Shown here piece by piece: positions 17,016-27,137 of a stretch of 64,000 bases of DNA. The notes beneath the pieces were generated by a model. That model was given only the letters and a program-made list of their open reading frames with translations, was not told the origin of the DNA and did not search any database. Within the stretch, counting starts at the first letter, position 1, and every line of letters starts with the position of its first letter. Both the position numbers and the translations under genes were made by a program. The stretch spans positions 186,001 through 250,000 of the forward strand of contig CAVSJO010000004.1 of the NCBI GenBank assembly GCA_963728445.1, read 5' to 3'. This DNA is from CAVSJO01 sp963728445. Its GTDB lineage: Bacteria > Gemmatimonadota > Gemmatimonadetes > Longimicrobiales > RSA9.

Positions 17016-17189
17016 GGTCGGAGCGGCGTCTCCTTCAGGAGTTCGCGGACACGATCAAGCTAATTCCGGACCGAAGCAGCGGGCAAGCGCCACGCGGTGC
17101 GGACGGCGCCGTGGGCAGGCTTGCCCGCCGGGGCGGCCGGGGTCTAGGTTGCGGTTCGGACGTTCGTTCGCCTGCCCGGACCGGAGCCG

Positions 17190-17837
17190 ATGGTCGAGAC
17201 CAGCAAACCGTACGATGACAAGCTGGCGCTGATCCTCCGCAGCGCCGCGGCGGTCTTTGCGCAAAAGGGGTATCATCAGGCGAGCATCCGGGACATCAGC
17301 CGCGCGACGGGAGTCAGCCTGTCGGGGCTGTACTACTACTTCCGGAGCAAGGAGGAGCTTCTCTTCCAGATCCAGCATCACTGCTTTCGGACGGTGCTGG
17401 AGAACGCGGAGGAGCTAGTGAGCAGGGAGCGGGACCCGGAGCGATCGCTGCGGCTCTTCATCGAGGCGCACCTGCGCTACTTCGTGGCGAACATGGACGA
17501 GATGAAGGTGCTGTCCCACGAGGCGGAGTCGCTGACGGGGGAGTACGGGGAGAAGGTGGCGGCGCTGAAGCGGCGATACACGGAGCTGTGCGCGAATCTG
17601 GTGGCCGCGCTGGCGCCGGAGCGGGCGATGGACCAGCGGGTTGCGACGTTCGCCCTGTTCGGGATGATGAACTGGATCTACAACTGGTACCGGCCGGAAC
17701 GGGACGTCCCGGTGGAGGAGCTGGCGGCGGACGTGAGCCGGCTGTTCCTGCGGGGCTATCTGAGCCGGGGCGCGGAGCTGCCGGAGGGGGTGGAGGGTTC
17801 GACGCGAGGAGCGCGGCCCTCGATCTGGCGGCGATGA
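17190..17837 (+). CDS. TetR-family regulator of acyl-CoA metabolism
   Basis: 215 aa. The N-terminal helix-turn-helix (about residues 12-60) has the typical TetR segments AAAVFAQKGYHQASI, ISRATGVSLSG and LYYYFRSKEELL. The C-terminal ligand domain resembles the group that senses acyl-CoAs (KstR2/FadR-type). It lies 50 nt upstream of the first crotonase gene and is co-directional with the whole acyl-CoA operon, so it most likely represses it and responds to an acyl-CoA intermediate. GGAG precedes the start. Confidence 0.88.
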   Translation: MVETSKPYDDKLALILRSAAAVFAQKGYHQASIRDISRATGVSLSGLYYYFRSKEELLFQIQHHCFRTVLENAEELVSRERDPERSLRLFIEAHLRYFVANMDEMKVLSHEAESLTGEYGEKVAALKRRYTELCANLVAALAPERAMDQRVATFALFGMMNWIYNWYRPERDVPVEELAADVSRLFLRGYLSRGAELPEGVEGSTRGARPSIWRR

Positions 17838-17887
17838 GACCGGCGGGGCGGGAACAGCGAACCGGAATAATTCGAGGGAGGGACGTG

Positions 17888-18715
17888 ATGGCGACGATTG
17901 AAGCGGGAACGGAAAAGGAAACCAGGACGCTGGTACGGTACGAGACCGAGGATGGAGTGGCGATCCTGCGCCTCGACGATCCACCGGCGAACACGTACAC
18001 CTACGAGATGATGCGGCAGCTGGACGCGGCCATCCTGGAGGCGCGGATGGACGACAGCGTGCACGTGATCGTGATCACGGGCCAGGGCGAGAAGTTCTTC
18101 TCGGCAGGCGCCAACATCCAGATGCTGCAGGAGGTCACTCCGCAGTTCAAGTACTACTTCTGCCTGCACGCGAACGAGACGCTGAACCGGCTCGAGCAGA
18201 CGCCGAAGCTCGTGATCGCGGCGCTGAACGGCCACACGGTGGGCGGCGGACTGGAGATCGCCATGGCGGCGGATCTGCGCATCGCCCGGCGAGGCTCGAG
18301 CAAGATCGGTCTGCCGGAGGTGACGCTGGGCGTGCTGCCGGGGACGGGCGGGACGCAGCGACTGTGTCGGATGGTGGGCAAGTCGAAGGCGATCGAGCTG
18401 ATGGTCACCGGTCGGACGACGGGCTTCGATGAAGCGCACGACATGGGGCTCGTCAACGAGATCGTCGATGCGCAGAACGGGGACGAGTTCCTCGAGAAGG
18501 TGCTCGAGTACGCCCGCCAGTTCGTGCCGCCGAACCGGGCCGCGAAGGCGGTGGGCATGATCAAGCGTTCGGTGCAGACGGGTGCGGAGCTGGGGCTGCA
18601 GGACGCCCTCGCGGTCGAGCGGGAGCTGCAGCAGCAGCTCTTCCAGAGCCAGGACGCGAAGGAGGGGCTCTCGGCCTACAACGAGAAGCGGAAGCCCTCC
18701 TTCCAGGGCCGCTAG
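17888..18715 (+). CDS. Enoyl-CoA hydratase (crotonase family)
   Basis: 275 aa. Both catalytic glutamates of true enoyl-CoA hydratases are present: Glu123 in GGGLE and Glu144 in GLPE, followed by the GVLPGTGGTQRL segment. The CoA-binding loop contains FFSAGANIQ. It would hydrate trans-2-enoyl-CoA in beta-oxidation. The start at 17888 is set by the AGGGAGGG site just upstream; the reading frame stays open for 300 nt before this inside the regulator gene. It is the first structural gene of the operon. Confidence 0.9.
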   Translation: MATIEAGTEKETRTLVRYETEDGVAILRLDDPPANTYTYEMMRQLDAAILEARMDDSVHVIVITGQGEKFFSAGANIQMLQEVTPQFKYYFCLHANETLNRLEQTPKLVIAALNGHTVGGGLEIAMAADLRIARRGSSKIGLPEVTLGVLPGTGGTQRLCRMVGKSKAIELMVTGRTTGFDEAHDMGLVNEIVDAQNGDEFLEKVLEYARQFVPPNRAAKAVGMIKRSVQTGAELGLQDALAVERELQQQLFQSQDAKEGLSAYNEKRKPSFQGR

Positions 18716-18723
18716 CCGGCGAG

Positions 18724-18793
18724 GCGACGTCGCCCCCGCCGCTGCGCGGCGCCCCGCAGGACCGGGCGCGGCGCGGCGGCGGGGGCGTGTCGC
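18724..18793. repeat. Imperfect long inverted repeat in an operon gap
   Basis: The left arm (18724-18747, GCGACGTCGCCCCCGCCGC...) pairs with the right arm (about 18766-18793, ...GCGGCGGGGGCGTGTCGC) over roughly 23 bp with a few mismatches. It lies in the 120-nt gap between the hydratase and aldehyde dehydrogenase genes and may be an attenuating or mRNA-stabilising hairpin. No T-run follows. Confidence 0.5.
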
Positions 18794-18835
18794 AGTGTGC
18801 GGCGCGGGCGGACGAATCCACGACAGCGGAGCACG

Positions 18836-20311
18836 ATGGCGACGACGATGAGCATCCCGGTCGAGCGGCGGGGCGAGGACCGACTCTACATCGACGGGGC
18901 GTGGGTGGACGCGGAGAGCGGCGGCCGCATGCCGACGTTCCACCCGGCCACGGGCGAGCGACTGGCGGAGGTGGCCGAGGCGGGGGAAGCGGACGTCGAC
19001 CGGGCGGTCACGGCGGCACGCCGGGCTTTCGAGGGGCCCTGGCGCGACATGGACGCGGCCGACCGGGCCGAGGTGATCTGGCGCATCGCCGATGCGCTGG
19101 AGGCGCGCAGCGAGGAGCTGGCCAAGCTGGAATCTCTGGACAACGGCAAGCCGCTGCGGGAAGCCATGATCGACATCCGCACCGCCGTGGACGCGTTCCG
19201 CTACTACGCAGGCTGGTGCACGAAGATCGAGGGCGAGACGGTGCCCGTGCGAGGGAACGTTCTGAACTACACGCTGCGGGAGCCCATCGGCGTGGTGGGC
19301 GCCATCATCCCGTGGAACTTCCCCCTCGTCATGGCGGCGTGGAAGGTCGCGCCCGCGCTGGCCTGCGGGAACACCGTGATCCTGAAGCCGGCCGAGCAGA
19401 CGCCGCTGACCGCACTGGAGCTGGCCGCGGCCGCGGCGGAGGCGGGTCTGCCGCCGGGCGTCCTCAACGTCGTGCCGGGCCGGGGCGAGAGCGCCGGCGC
19501 TGCGCTGGTGCGGCATCCGGGCGTCGACAAGATCGCCTTCACCGGGTCCACGGCGGTGGGTCGCCTGATCATGCAGGAAGCTGCAGGCACGCTGAAGAAG
19601 GTATCGCTGGAGCTGGGGGGAAAGTCACCCAACATCGTCTTCGCCGACGCGGACCTGGACGCCGCTGCCCGGGGTGCATTCGCGGGCATCTTCTACAACG
19701 CCGGCCAGTGCTGCACGGCGGGGTCGCGACTGCTCGTCCAGGCGTCGGTCAAGGACGCGCTGCTCGAGAAGATGGTGGAGCGCGCCGGGCGCATGAAGCC
19801 GGGCGACCCGCTGGATCCGAAGACGCGCTTCGGTCCCCTGGTCTCGCAGGAGCAGCTCGACCGCGTCATGGGCTACATCGAGAAGGGACGCGAGGAGGGC
19901 GCACGTGTGGTGACCGGCGGAAGCCGCGCCACGTGGGACGGCGAGACGCGCGGGTGGTGGGTGGAGCCGACCATCTTCGACGACGTCACCGCCGACCAGA
20001 CGATCGCCCGGGAGGAGATCTTCGGGCCGGTCCTGGCCACGCTGACGTTCGCGGACGAGGACGAGGCGGTCGAGCTTGCCAACCGTACGATCTACGGCCT
20101 CGCCGCCGGCATCTGGACGAGCGACGTGAAGCGGGCCCACCGCGTCGCCCGCCGCCTGCAGGCCGGCACGGTCTGGATCAACACGTACCACCCGCTGGAC
20201 GCCGCGTCCCCCTTCGGTGGCTACAAGCAGTCCGGGTACGGCCGGGAGCTGGGCCGCTACGCGCTCGATCTCTACACCCAGGTGAAGAGCGTCTGGGTGG
20301 ACCTATCGTGA
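18836..20311 (+). CDS. NAD(P)-dependent aldehyde dehydrogenase
   Basis: 491 aa. It has the standard ALDH landmarks: IIPWNFPLVMA, the coenzyme segment ILKPAEQTPLTAL, FTGSTAVGRL, the general-base Glu near 259 in LELGGKSPN, and the nucleophile Cys293 in NAGQCC. It resembles betaine-aldehyde or fatty-aldehyde dehydrogenases. In this operon it probably oxidises an aldehyde to the acid that is activated for beta-oxidation. The start at 18836 has GGAG about 7 nt upstream; a start at 18797 would add 13 residues. Confidence 0.92.
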   Translation: MATTMSIPVERRGEDRLYIDGAWVDAESGGRMPTFHPATGERLAEVAEAGEADVDRAVTAARRAFEGPWRDMDAADRAEVIWRIADALEARSEELAKLESLDNGKPLREAMIDIRTAVDAFRYYAGWCTKIEGETVPVRGNVLNYTLREPIGVVGAIIPWNFPLVMAAWKVAPALACGNTVILKPAEQTPLTALELAAAAAEAGLPPGVLNVVPGRGESAGAALVRHPGVDKIAFTGSTAVGRLIMQEAAGTLKKVSLELGGKSPNIVFADADLDAAARGAFAGIFYNAGQCCTAGSRLLVQASVKDALLEKMVERAGRMKPGDPLDPKTRFGPLVSQEQLDRVMGYIEKGREEGARVVTGGSRATWDGETRGWWVEPTIFDDVTADQTIAREEIFGPVLATLTFADEDEAVELANRTIYGLAAGIWTSDVKRAHRVARRLQAGTVWINTYHPLDAASPFGGYKQSGYGRELGRYALDLYTQVKSVWVDLS

Positions 20312-20327
20312 GGCACGGAACCGACGG

Positions 20328-21526
<1,199 letters not shown>

Positions 21527-21530
<4 letters not shown>

Positions 21531-22369
21531 GCACGGAAGCGCCGAGCGCCGAGCGCGAGCGCTCGGACGCCGCCGGCGACGACGCGATCCTGTCGGAGCG
21601 GGACGGCGCCGTGGGGTGGATCCGCATCAATCGGCCGGAGCGGCTGAACGCCTTCGTGGGCGACATGCGGGAGCGACTGCTGCACGCGCTGGAGGCCCAC
21701 GAGTCGGACGACGCCGTGCGCTGCGTCGTCATCACCGGCGTGGGGCGCGCCTTCTCGACCGGCGGCGACATCCGCTTCATGGCGGAACTCATCGAGGCGG
21801 AAGACCGGGAACGATTCGAGGGACTGGTGCGGATCGGCGCCGAAGTGGTGCGCTGCATCGACTCCATGAGCAAGCCGGTCATCGCGGCGATCAACGGACC
21901 GGCGGCGGGCGCCGGCGCCTGCCTCGCCCTCGCCTGTGACCTGCGGGTGGCGGGCGAGAGCGCGTCCATCGGATTCACGTTCTCGCGCGTCGGGCTCCAC
22001 CCCGACTGGGGCGGCAGCTATTTCCTCCCCCGCCTGGTAGGGGCCACGCTTGCCGCGGAGCTGCTCTACACCGGCGGCATGATGTCGGCGGAGCGGGCGG
22101 AGCGCGTCGGGCTCGTCAACCGCGTGGTGCCCGCGAGCGAGCTGGAGAACACCGCCCGGGGGCTGGCGGGTCAGATCGCCGCGGGACCGGCGGGCGTGCT
22201 CGCGGCGACGAAGCGGTCGCTGCGCCGCAGCCTGCAGGGCACCCTGGACGAGTTGCTGGAGATGGAGACGGCAGCCCAGATGGAGGCATTCGACAGCCCC
22301 GACTTCCGGGAGGGCATCACCGCGTTCCTGGAAAAGCGCACGCCCCGCTTCGGCCAGGGAACACGGTGA
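21527..22369 (+). CDS. PaaG-like crotonase (enoyl-CoA isomerase/hydratase family)
   Basis: 280 aa. It has a crotonase fold, but unlike the hydratases on either side it lacks both catalytic glutamates: the first site reads GAGACLALACD and the second GLHPDWGGS. That GL-x-PD arrangement is the one seen in PaaG (epoxyphenylacetyl-CoA isomerase) and related delta3,delta2-isomerases. It probably shifts a double bond or handles a ring or unsaturated acyl-CoA. It is coupled by ATGA upstream and GTGA downstream. The first ~25 residues are an acidic, disordered extension. Confidence 0.85.
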
Positions 22370-23265
22370 GCGGACGCGAGACGGCGACGCAGGCAGGCGC
22401 GGACGCCGCGGCGATCGACCGCGTGGTCGTCATCGGGGCCGGGACGATGGGCCACGGCATTGCCCAGGTCTGCGCCCAGGCGGCCTGCGCCGTGACGCTG
22501 GTGGACGTCGACGCGGCGGCCGTGGAGCGAGGGCTCGCCTCGATCCGGGCGAACCTCCAGGGCGGCGTCGACCGCGGCAAGCTGTCGGAAGCGGACCGGG
22601 ACGCCGCCATCGACCGGGTGGAGGGGCGTACGTCGGCCGACGAGGCCCTGCCGCGCGCCGACCTGATCGTCGAGGCCGTGCCGGAGCGTCTCGACCTGAA
22701 GCAGCGCGTGCTCCGGGACGCGGAGGCCGCTGCAGGCAGCGCGGCCGTGCTCGCGACGAACACCTCCAGTCTGAGCATCGCGGACCTGCAGAACGTGCTG
22801 GAGCGGCCCGGCCGTCTGGTCGGGATGCACTTTTTCAATCCCGTCCACATCATGAAGCTCGTCGAGGTGGTTCGGGGCCCCGCCACGGACGAGGGCGTGG
22901 TGGGAACGGCGGTGGCCTTCGCCCGACGTCTGGGCAAGGAGCCGATCGTGGTGAACGACGCGCCGGGCTTCGCGTCCTCGCGGCTGGGGGTGGCCCTGGG
23001 CCTCGAGGCGATGCGCATGCTCGAGCAGGACGTGGCGTCGGCCGAGGCCATCGATCGAGCGATGGAGCTGGGCTACCGCCATCCCATGGGACCGCTGCGC
23101 CTGACCGACCTCGTGGGTTTGGACGTGCGGCTGGGCATCGCCGAGTACCTGCACGAGACGCTGGGCTCCGACGTGTTCCGGCCGCCGGAGATCCTGCGGG
23201 AGAAGGTCCGGCAGGGCAAGCTGGGCCGGAAGAGCGGCGAGGGATTCTACACCTGGGACGGATGA
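22366..23265 (+). CDS. 3-hydroxyacyl-CoA dehydrogenase (HbdA/PaaH type)
   Basis: 299 aa, GTG start overlapping the previous stop (GTGA). The NAD-binding Rossmann motif GAGTMGHGIAQ is at residues 24-34, the TNTSSLSIADL segment and the catalytic HFFNP motif follow, and the C-terminal domain has HPMGPLRLTDLVGLD. It oxidises 3-hydroxyacyl-CoA to 3-ketoacyl-CoA, feeding the thiolase two genes upstream. This is a stand-alone dehydrogenase, not a FadB fusion. Confidence 0.93.
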   Translation: MSGRETATQAGADAAAIDRVVVIGAGTMGHGIAQVCAQAACAVTLVDVDAAAVERGLASIRANLQGGVDRGKLSEADRDAAIDRVEGRTSADEALPRADLIVEAVPERLDLKQRVLRDAEAAAGSAAVLATNTSSLSIADLQNVLERPGRLVGMHFFNPVHIMKLVEVVRGPATDEGVVGTAVAFARRLGKEPIVVNDAPGFASSRLGVALGLEAMRMLEQDVASAEAIDRAMELGYRHPMGPLRLTDLVGLDVRLGIAEYLHETLGSDVFRPPEILREKVRQGKLGRKSGEGFYTWDG

Positions 23266-24050
23266 GGGGCATGCCGTACGAGACGCTGGAGGTCCGGATC
23301 CGGGAGCGCGTCGCGACCGTCGTCGTGAACCGACCCGAGAAGCGGAACGCGCTGAACGCCGAGGTCCGGCGGGAGATCCTGGCGGCGCTGGACGAGATCC
23401 GGGAGCTGAGCGAAGTGCGCGTCGTGGTCTTCACCGGAGCCGGCGAGAAGGCGTTCATCGCGGGCGCCGACATCACCGAGTTCGCGGAGCGGACGCCGCT
23501 CCAGCAGCGCGAGGCCATGTCCGGCCGGCGGGTTTTCGACGAGATTGCGGAGTTCCCGAAGCCGACGATCGCCTCGATCAACGGCTACGCGCTCGGCGGC
23601 GGGTGCGAGCTGGCCCTCGCCTGCGACCTGCGCATCGCCGCGCGGTCCGCCAGGCTCGGGCAGCCGGAGGTGAAGCTGGGCATTCTGCCCGGCGGCGGCG
23701 GCACGCAGCGGCTGCCCCGCCTCGTCGGCGTCGGCCGCGCGCTGCGCCTGATGCTGACCGGCGAGCTGATCGGCGCCCAGGAGGCCGAGCGGATCGGCCT
23801 CGTCGACTGGCTCGTCGAGGACGAGGAGCTGGAGGAGCGCACCCGCTCCATCGCCGAGGGACTCGCCGCGCAGTCGCCGGTGGCCATGGCGCTGATCAAG
23901 GAAGCGGTTCGGGCCGCCGCCGGAATGCCGATGGAGGCGGGACTGCGCCACGAGCGGGAGCTTTTCGTCACCGCGTTCGCGAGCGAAGACCGCACGGAAG
24001 GCGTGGCGGCCTTCCTGGAGAAGCGCGAGCCGGAGTTCCACGGCCGCTGA
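23262..24050 (+). CDS. Enoyl-CoA hydratase (crotonase family)
   Basis: 262 aa. Catalytic Glu116 (GGGCE) and Glu136 (GQPE) are both present, with GILPGGGGTQRLPRLVG after them, so this is a proper 2-enoyl-CoA hydratase. The start overlaps the dehydrogenase stop (ATGA); an ATG three codons later (23271) with GAGGGG upstream is an alternative. With the first crotonase in this operon it gives two hydratases of differing chain-length or substrate range. It is the last clear beta-oxidation gene of the run. Confidence 0.92.
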   Translation: MRGMPYETLEVRIRERVATVVVNRPEKRNALNAEVRREILAALDEIRELSEVRVVVFTGAGEKAFIAGADITEFAERTPLQQREAMSGRRVFDEIAEFPKPTIASINGYALGGGCELALACDLRIAARSARLGQPEVKLGILPGGGGTQRLPRLVGVGRALRLMLTGELIGAQEAERIGLVDWLVEDEELEERTRSIAEGLAAQSPVAMALIKEAVRAAAGMPMEAGLRHERELFVTAFASEDRTEGVAAFLEKREPEFHGR

Positions 24051-24073
24051 CCCCGCAGGCTGAGAGGACGCCC

Positions 24074-24379
24074 ATGCCCAGGAATCCATTCGGCGACGAC
24101 GTACCCGATCGCGACGCGCGCGCGAATCCCTTCAGGGACGACGCGCCCGACATGGACCCGGTGACCCGCATCGCCCACGCCGCACGCGCCGTCCGCAACC
24201 TGCGGGCGCAGATCGGCGCGGAGGGGATGACCGCGACGGGCAGCCGCGAGCTCGTCTCGGAGCTGGGCGCGGCCCTGGACGCGATCGCCCGGGCCCTGCG
24301 CGGACTGCGCACCGCGGGGGGAGCGGGGAGCGGAGGCGCCGACGTCGGTGGCGCCGGCAGCCCGGAGACGTTCGAATGA
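24074..24379 (+). CDS. Small acidic protein, function unknown
   Basis: 101 aa, cytoplasmic. The N-terminus holds a short tandem motif, NPFGDDVPD then NPFRDDAPD, followed by one long helix (about 30-80) and a Gly-rich tail. GAGAGGA precedes the ATG. Its stop overlaps the start of the DUF3311 gene (ATGA), so it is probably part of the symporter operon. No family was recognised. Confidence 0.6.
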   Translation: MPRNPFGDDVPDRDARANPFRDDAPDMDPVTRIAHAARAVRNLRAQIGAEGMTATGSRELVSELGAALDAIARALRGLRTAGGAGSGGADVGGAGSPETFE

Positions 24380-24591
24380 GAACGCGGGCGGCGCGACTCG
24401 TCTTCTGGATCTTCCTGGTGCTCTACACCGTCGCCCTGACGTGGCCCGGGATGCTTCCCTTCGATCGCATCCACCCGTTCGTGCTCGGCCTTCCCTTCTC
24501 CATGTTCTGGGTCGCCCTGTGGGTCGCGGGCGGCGTCCTGGCATTCTGGCTCGTCGACGCCCTCGAGGCGCCCCACCGGAAGGGGGACTGA
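24376..24591 (+). CDS. DUF3311-like small membrane protein, symporter partner
   Basis: 71 aa with two membrane helices (about 9-24 and 36-58), a conserved-looking LPFSMFWVALWV in the second helix, and a short basic tail. Size, topology and position directly before an SSS-family symporter fit the DUF3311 group. A role as accessory subunit of that symporter is inferred from the pairing. Coupled by ATGA upstream; only 1 nt separates it from the symporter gene. Confidence 0.78.
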   Translation: MRTRAARLVFWIFLVLYTVALTWPGMLPFDRIHPFVLGLPFSMFWVALWVAGGVLAFWLVDALEAPHRKGD

Positions 24592-24592
24592 C

Positions 24593-26092
24593 ATGGAGCG
24601 CTGGCAGATCGTCACGGCGGTCGTCCTGCTCTATCTGCTGATCACGCTCCTCATCGGCCTCTTCTCCGGCAGGTCGTCCAGCAAGACGGTGGGCGGATAC
24701 GTCGCCGCCGATCGGGGCTTCGGACTCCTGCCGATGTATTTCGTGACGGGCGCGTCCGTCTTCAGCGCGTTCGCCTTCCTCGGCGGCCCGGGCTGGACGT
24801 ACTCCCGCGGCGCGGCGGCGTTCTACATCCTTGCCTACGGCGTGCTCGGGATCGCCCCCTGGTACTTCCTGGGTCCGAAGGCGGGGGCCCTCGGCCGCAA
24901 GTACGGCTACGTCACGCAGGCGCAGATGGTGACGGGCCGATTCCCGTCCCGGGGACTCTCCGCGATGTTCGCCGTCGCCAGTGTGGGCGCCTTCGTGCCG
25001 TACGTCATGCTGCAGATGAGCGGTGCGGGCATCGTTTTCAGCGCCGTGACGGAAGGACACGTGCCCTTCTGGCTCGGGGCCCTCCTCGCCTACGGCGTGG
25101 TGGTCATCTACGTCCTCGTGGGCGGCGTCTCGGCGGTCGGTTGGACGAACGTGTTCCAGGGGCTGTTCATGCTGACCGTCGCGTGGACGCTGGGCCTGTG
25201 GATTCCCGCCCACCTGTACGGCGGCGTGGGGCCGATGTTCGAGAAGATCGCCGCCTCGAGACCGGAGCTGCTGACGGCACCCGGCCTGGCCGCCGACGGC
25301 TCACCGTGGGGCTGGGGCGCCTACTCCAGCGCCATCCTGGCATCGGGAATCGGCCTGTTCATGTGGCCGCACCTGTTCATGAAGTCCTTCGCGGCCCGGA
25401 GCGACGACGTGCTCCGCCGGACCGTCATCCTGTATCCGACATTCCAGCTCTTTCTCATCCCCGTCTTCCTCATCGGCTTCGCGGGGGTGCTCTTCCCCTC
25501 CCCGCCACAGCAGCCCGACGCGATCATGCCTCATATGATCCTGAACACGGGGCTGCCGGCGCTGGTCGTGGGAGCGTTCTGCGCCGGCGCGCTGTCGGCG
25601 TCCATGTCGACCGGCGACGCGCTGCTTCACGCCGCCGGCTCCGTCGGCGTCGAGGACGGGCTGCGGCCGTTCGTGGAAGTGAGCGACAGGATGCAGCGGC
25701 TGCTCATGCGCCTTCTGGTGCTGGGTGTGGGCGGGCTGGCATTCTACCTGGCGATCATCCAGCAGAAGTCGCTGGTCTGGCTGCTCCTGACGGCGTACGG
25801 AGTCGTCGACCAGCTCGCGCCGCCCGTCTACGCCGCACTGTACTGGAAGCGGGCGACGACGCCCGGCGTCGTGCTGGGCTTCCTGGCAGGGCTCGGGGCG
25901 AACATCTTCTTCCTGGTCCGGCCGGAGCTGAAGCCCCTGGAAATCCACGAGGGCGTGCTGGGCGTGATCGTGAACGTGGCCGTTCTCGTGCTCGTCAGCC
26001 TCGCGACGAAGCCGCAGGACGCGGCCCACGTGGCACGGTTCGTGGACATGGAGCTGGACGAGGTCGAAGAGCAGATGGCGGCGGGCGCGTAG
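24593..26092 (+). CDS. Sodium:solute symporter (SSS family)
   Basis: 499 aa with about 13 membrane helices. Family features include SSKTVGGYVAADRGFGLLP after helix 1, GASVFSAFAFLGGPGW, and the helix-8 region SASMSTGDALLHAAGS, where Ser/Thr residues form the Na2 site. The C-terminal tail is acidic and cytoplasmic. Its substrate cannot be told; acids such as acetate, pyruvate or related carboxylates are imported by close relatives that have DUF3311 partners. Following the acyl-CoA operon, carboxylate uptake would fit. Confidence 0.9.
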   Translation: MERWQIVTAVVLLYLLITLLIGLFSGRSSSKTVGGYVAADRGFGLLPMYFVTGASVFSAFAFLGGPGWTYSRGAAAFYILAYGVLGIAPWYFLGPKAGALGRKYGYVTQAQMVTGRFPSRGLSAMFAVASVGAFVPYVMLQMSGAGIVFSAVTEGHVPFWLGALLAYGVVVIYVLVGGVSAVGWTNVFQGLFMLTVAWTLGLWIPAHLYGGVGPMFEKIAASRPELLTAPGLAADGSPWGWGAYSSAILASGIGLFMWPHLFMKSFAARSDDVLRRTVILYPTFQLFLIPVFLIGFAGVLFPSPPQQPDAIMPHMILNTGLPALVVGAFCAGALSASMSTGDALLHAAGSVGVEDGLRPFVEVSDRMQRLLMRLLVLGVGGLAFYLAIIQQKSLVWLLLTAYGVVDQLAPPVYAALYWKRATTPGVVLGFLAGLGANIFFLVRPELKPLEIHEGVLGVIVNVAVLVLVSLATKPQDAAHVARFVDMELDEVEEQMAAGA

Positions 26093-26117
26093 GGCAGGCG
26101 CCCAGGGCTGCCGCCGC

Positions 26118-26529
26118 CTAGCCGTTCTCCGCCGGGGCCCGCTCGATGAGGTCGCGCTCGACGGGCTCGTCGTCAGGGGGCCGGTCGCTGGCGTCTCCGA
26201 CCTTCAGGCGGTGGGCCAGGCGGGCCAGCATGATGCGCTCCGCGCGGATGTCGTGGCCGATGTCCACGAGGAGACGGGCGACGTCACCCGCGCCCCAGAG
26301 CAGCACCGCGAGGACGATGGTGCGGGCCAGCTCGCCGAGAAGCGCCGGGACTGCACCCCAGCCTTCTACGCGAACGCCCGCCGCGATCTCGCCCAGCGAC
26401 GGCGACGAGCAGGAAGACCGCCGCGGCCTTGAAGATGGTCCCCATCCACCTCAGGGCCGTATACGGCTCCAGGTCGGTCTCCCGCACTGCGGCGGCGCGG
26501 GCCCGACGCTGCTTCTCCGGATCGTCCAT
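26118..26529 (-). pseudogene. Small two-helix membrane protein gene with +1 frameshift
   Basis: Two pieces in different frames together make one sensible ~137-aa protein. The first starts at ATG 26529 (strong GGGAGGGGGA site) and reads through a membrane helix, TIFKAAAVFLLVAVAG. The second frame continues EIAAGVRVEGWG and a second helix AVLLWGAGDVARLLVDIG, ending in an acidic tail at 26118. Removing one base from the three-C run at 26392-26394 (plus strand) restores the frame exactly. This may be a sequencing or assembly error in a homopolymer, or a recent mutation. The function is unknown. Confidence 0.7.
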
Positions 26530-26637
26530 TCCCCCTCCCAGTGAGCGTCGGGGCGGGAACAAGCAGGAACGGGGCCAGAACTGGAACGGCGCCCCGGGCG
26601 GCGGGTATTGAGCGCCCGACCACGGGAGAAGAGGATC

Positions 26638-27051
26638 ATGAAGACGGGACAGGACATCGGCGCCGGGCGAGCGCTGCTCCGGGGTCTGACGCTGCGCTGC
26701 CCCGAATGCGGGTCGAACGGGCTCTTCGAGGGATGGCTGAAGCCACGGCAGGCGTGCCCGTCGTGCGGTCTGCGCCTGGACCGTGGTGAGGGGGACCATT
26801 TCCTGGGCGCCTACACGGTCAACTTCTCCGTTGCCGAGATCGCCCTCGTCGTGTTCCTCGGGCTCGTCGCCCTGGTGACGTGGCCGGACGTACCCTGGGG
26901 CTTCGTCCTCTACGGCGGGCTCGCGCTCATGGTGCTGGCGCCGATCGCCTTCTTCCCGGTCTCCCGGACGCTCTGGCTGGCCATCGATCTGCTCTTCCGG
27001 AAGCCGACCCCGTCGGACTTCGTGGAAGGAAGCGCCTCCCCGGAGAACTGA
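26638..27051 (+). CDS. DUF983 membrane protein with zinc ribbon
   Basis: 137 aa. A zinc ribbon with CPECG (Cys21, Cys24) and CPSCG (Cys40, Cys43) is followed by two membrane helices (about 62-82 and 88-108) and a short tail, the standard DUF983 layout. The start at 26638 has a GAGAAGAGG site 4 nt upstream. The role of DUF983 proteins is not known; they are sometimes found near respiratory genes, which is not the case here. Confidence 0.85.
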   Translation: MKTGQDIGAGRALLRGLTLRCPECGSNGLFEGWLKPRQACPSCGLRLDRGEGDHFLGAYTVNFSVAEIALVVFLGLVALVTWPDVPWGFVLYGGLALMVLAPIAFFPVSRTLWLAIDLLFRKPTPSDFVEGSASPEN

Positions 27052-27137
27052 GCAGACGGGCGACGTCGCTCACTGCCGCATCGATTCCTTACGCGTGTCC
27101 ATTCCTGGCCGCACCGATTCGACCAACAGGGACTACC

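Noticed and set aside
26118..26529. Programmed +1 frameshifting
   Set aside because: No slippery codon followed by a stop or a structure is visible, and removing one base of a homopolymer restores the frame; sequencing error or mutation is simpler.
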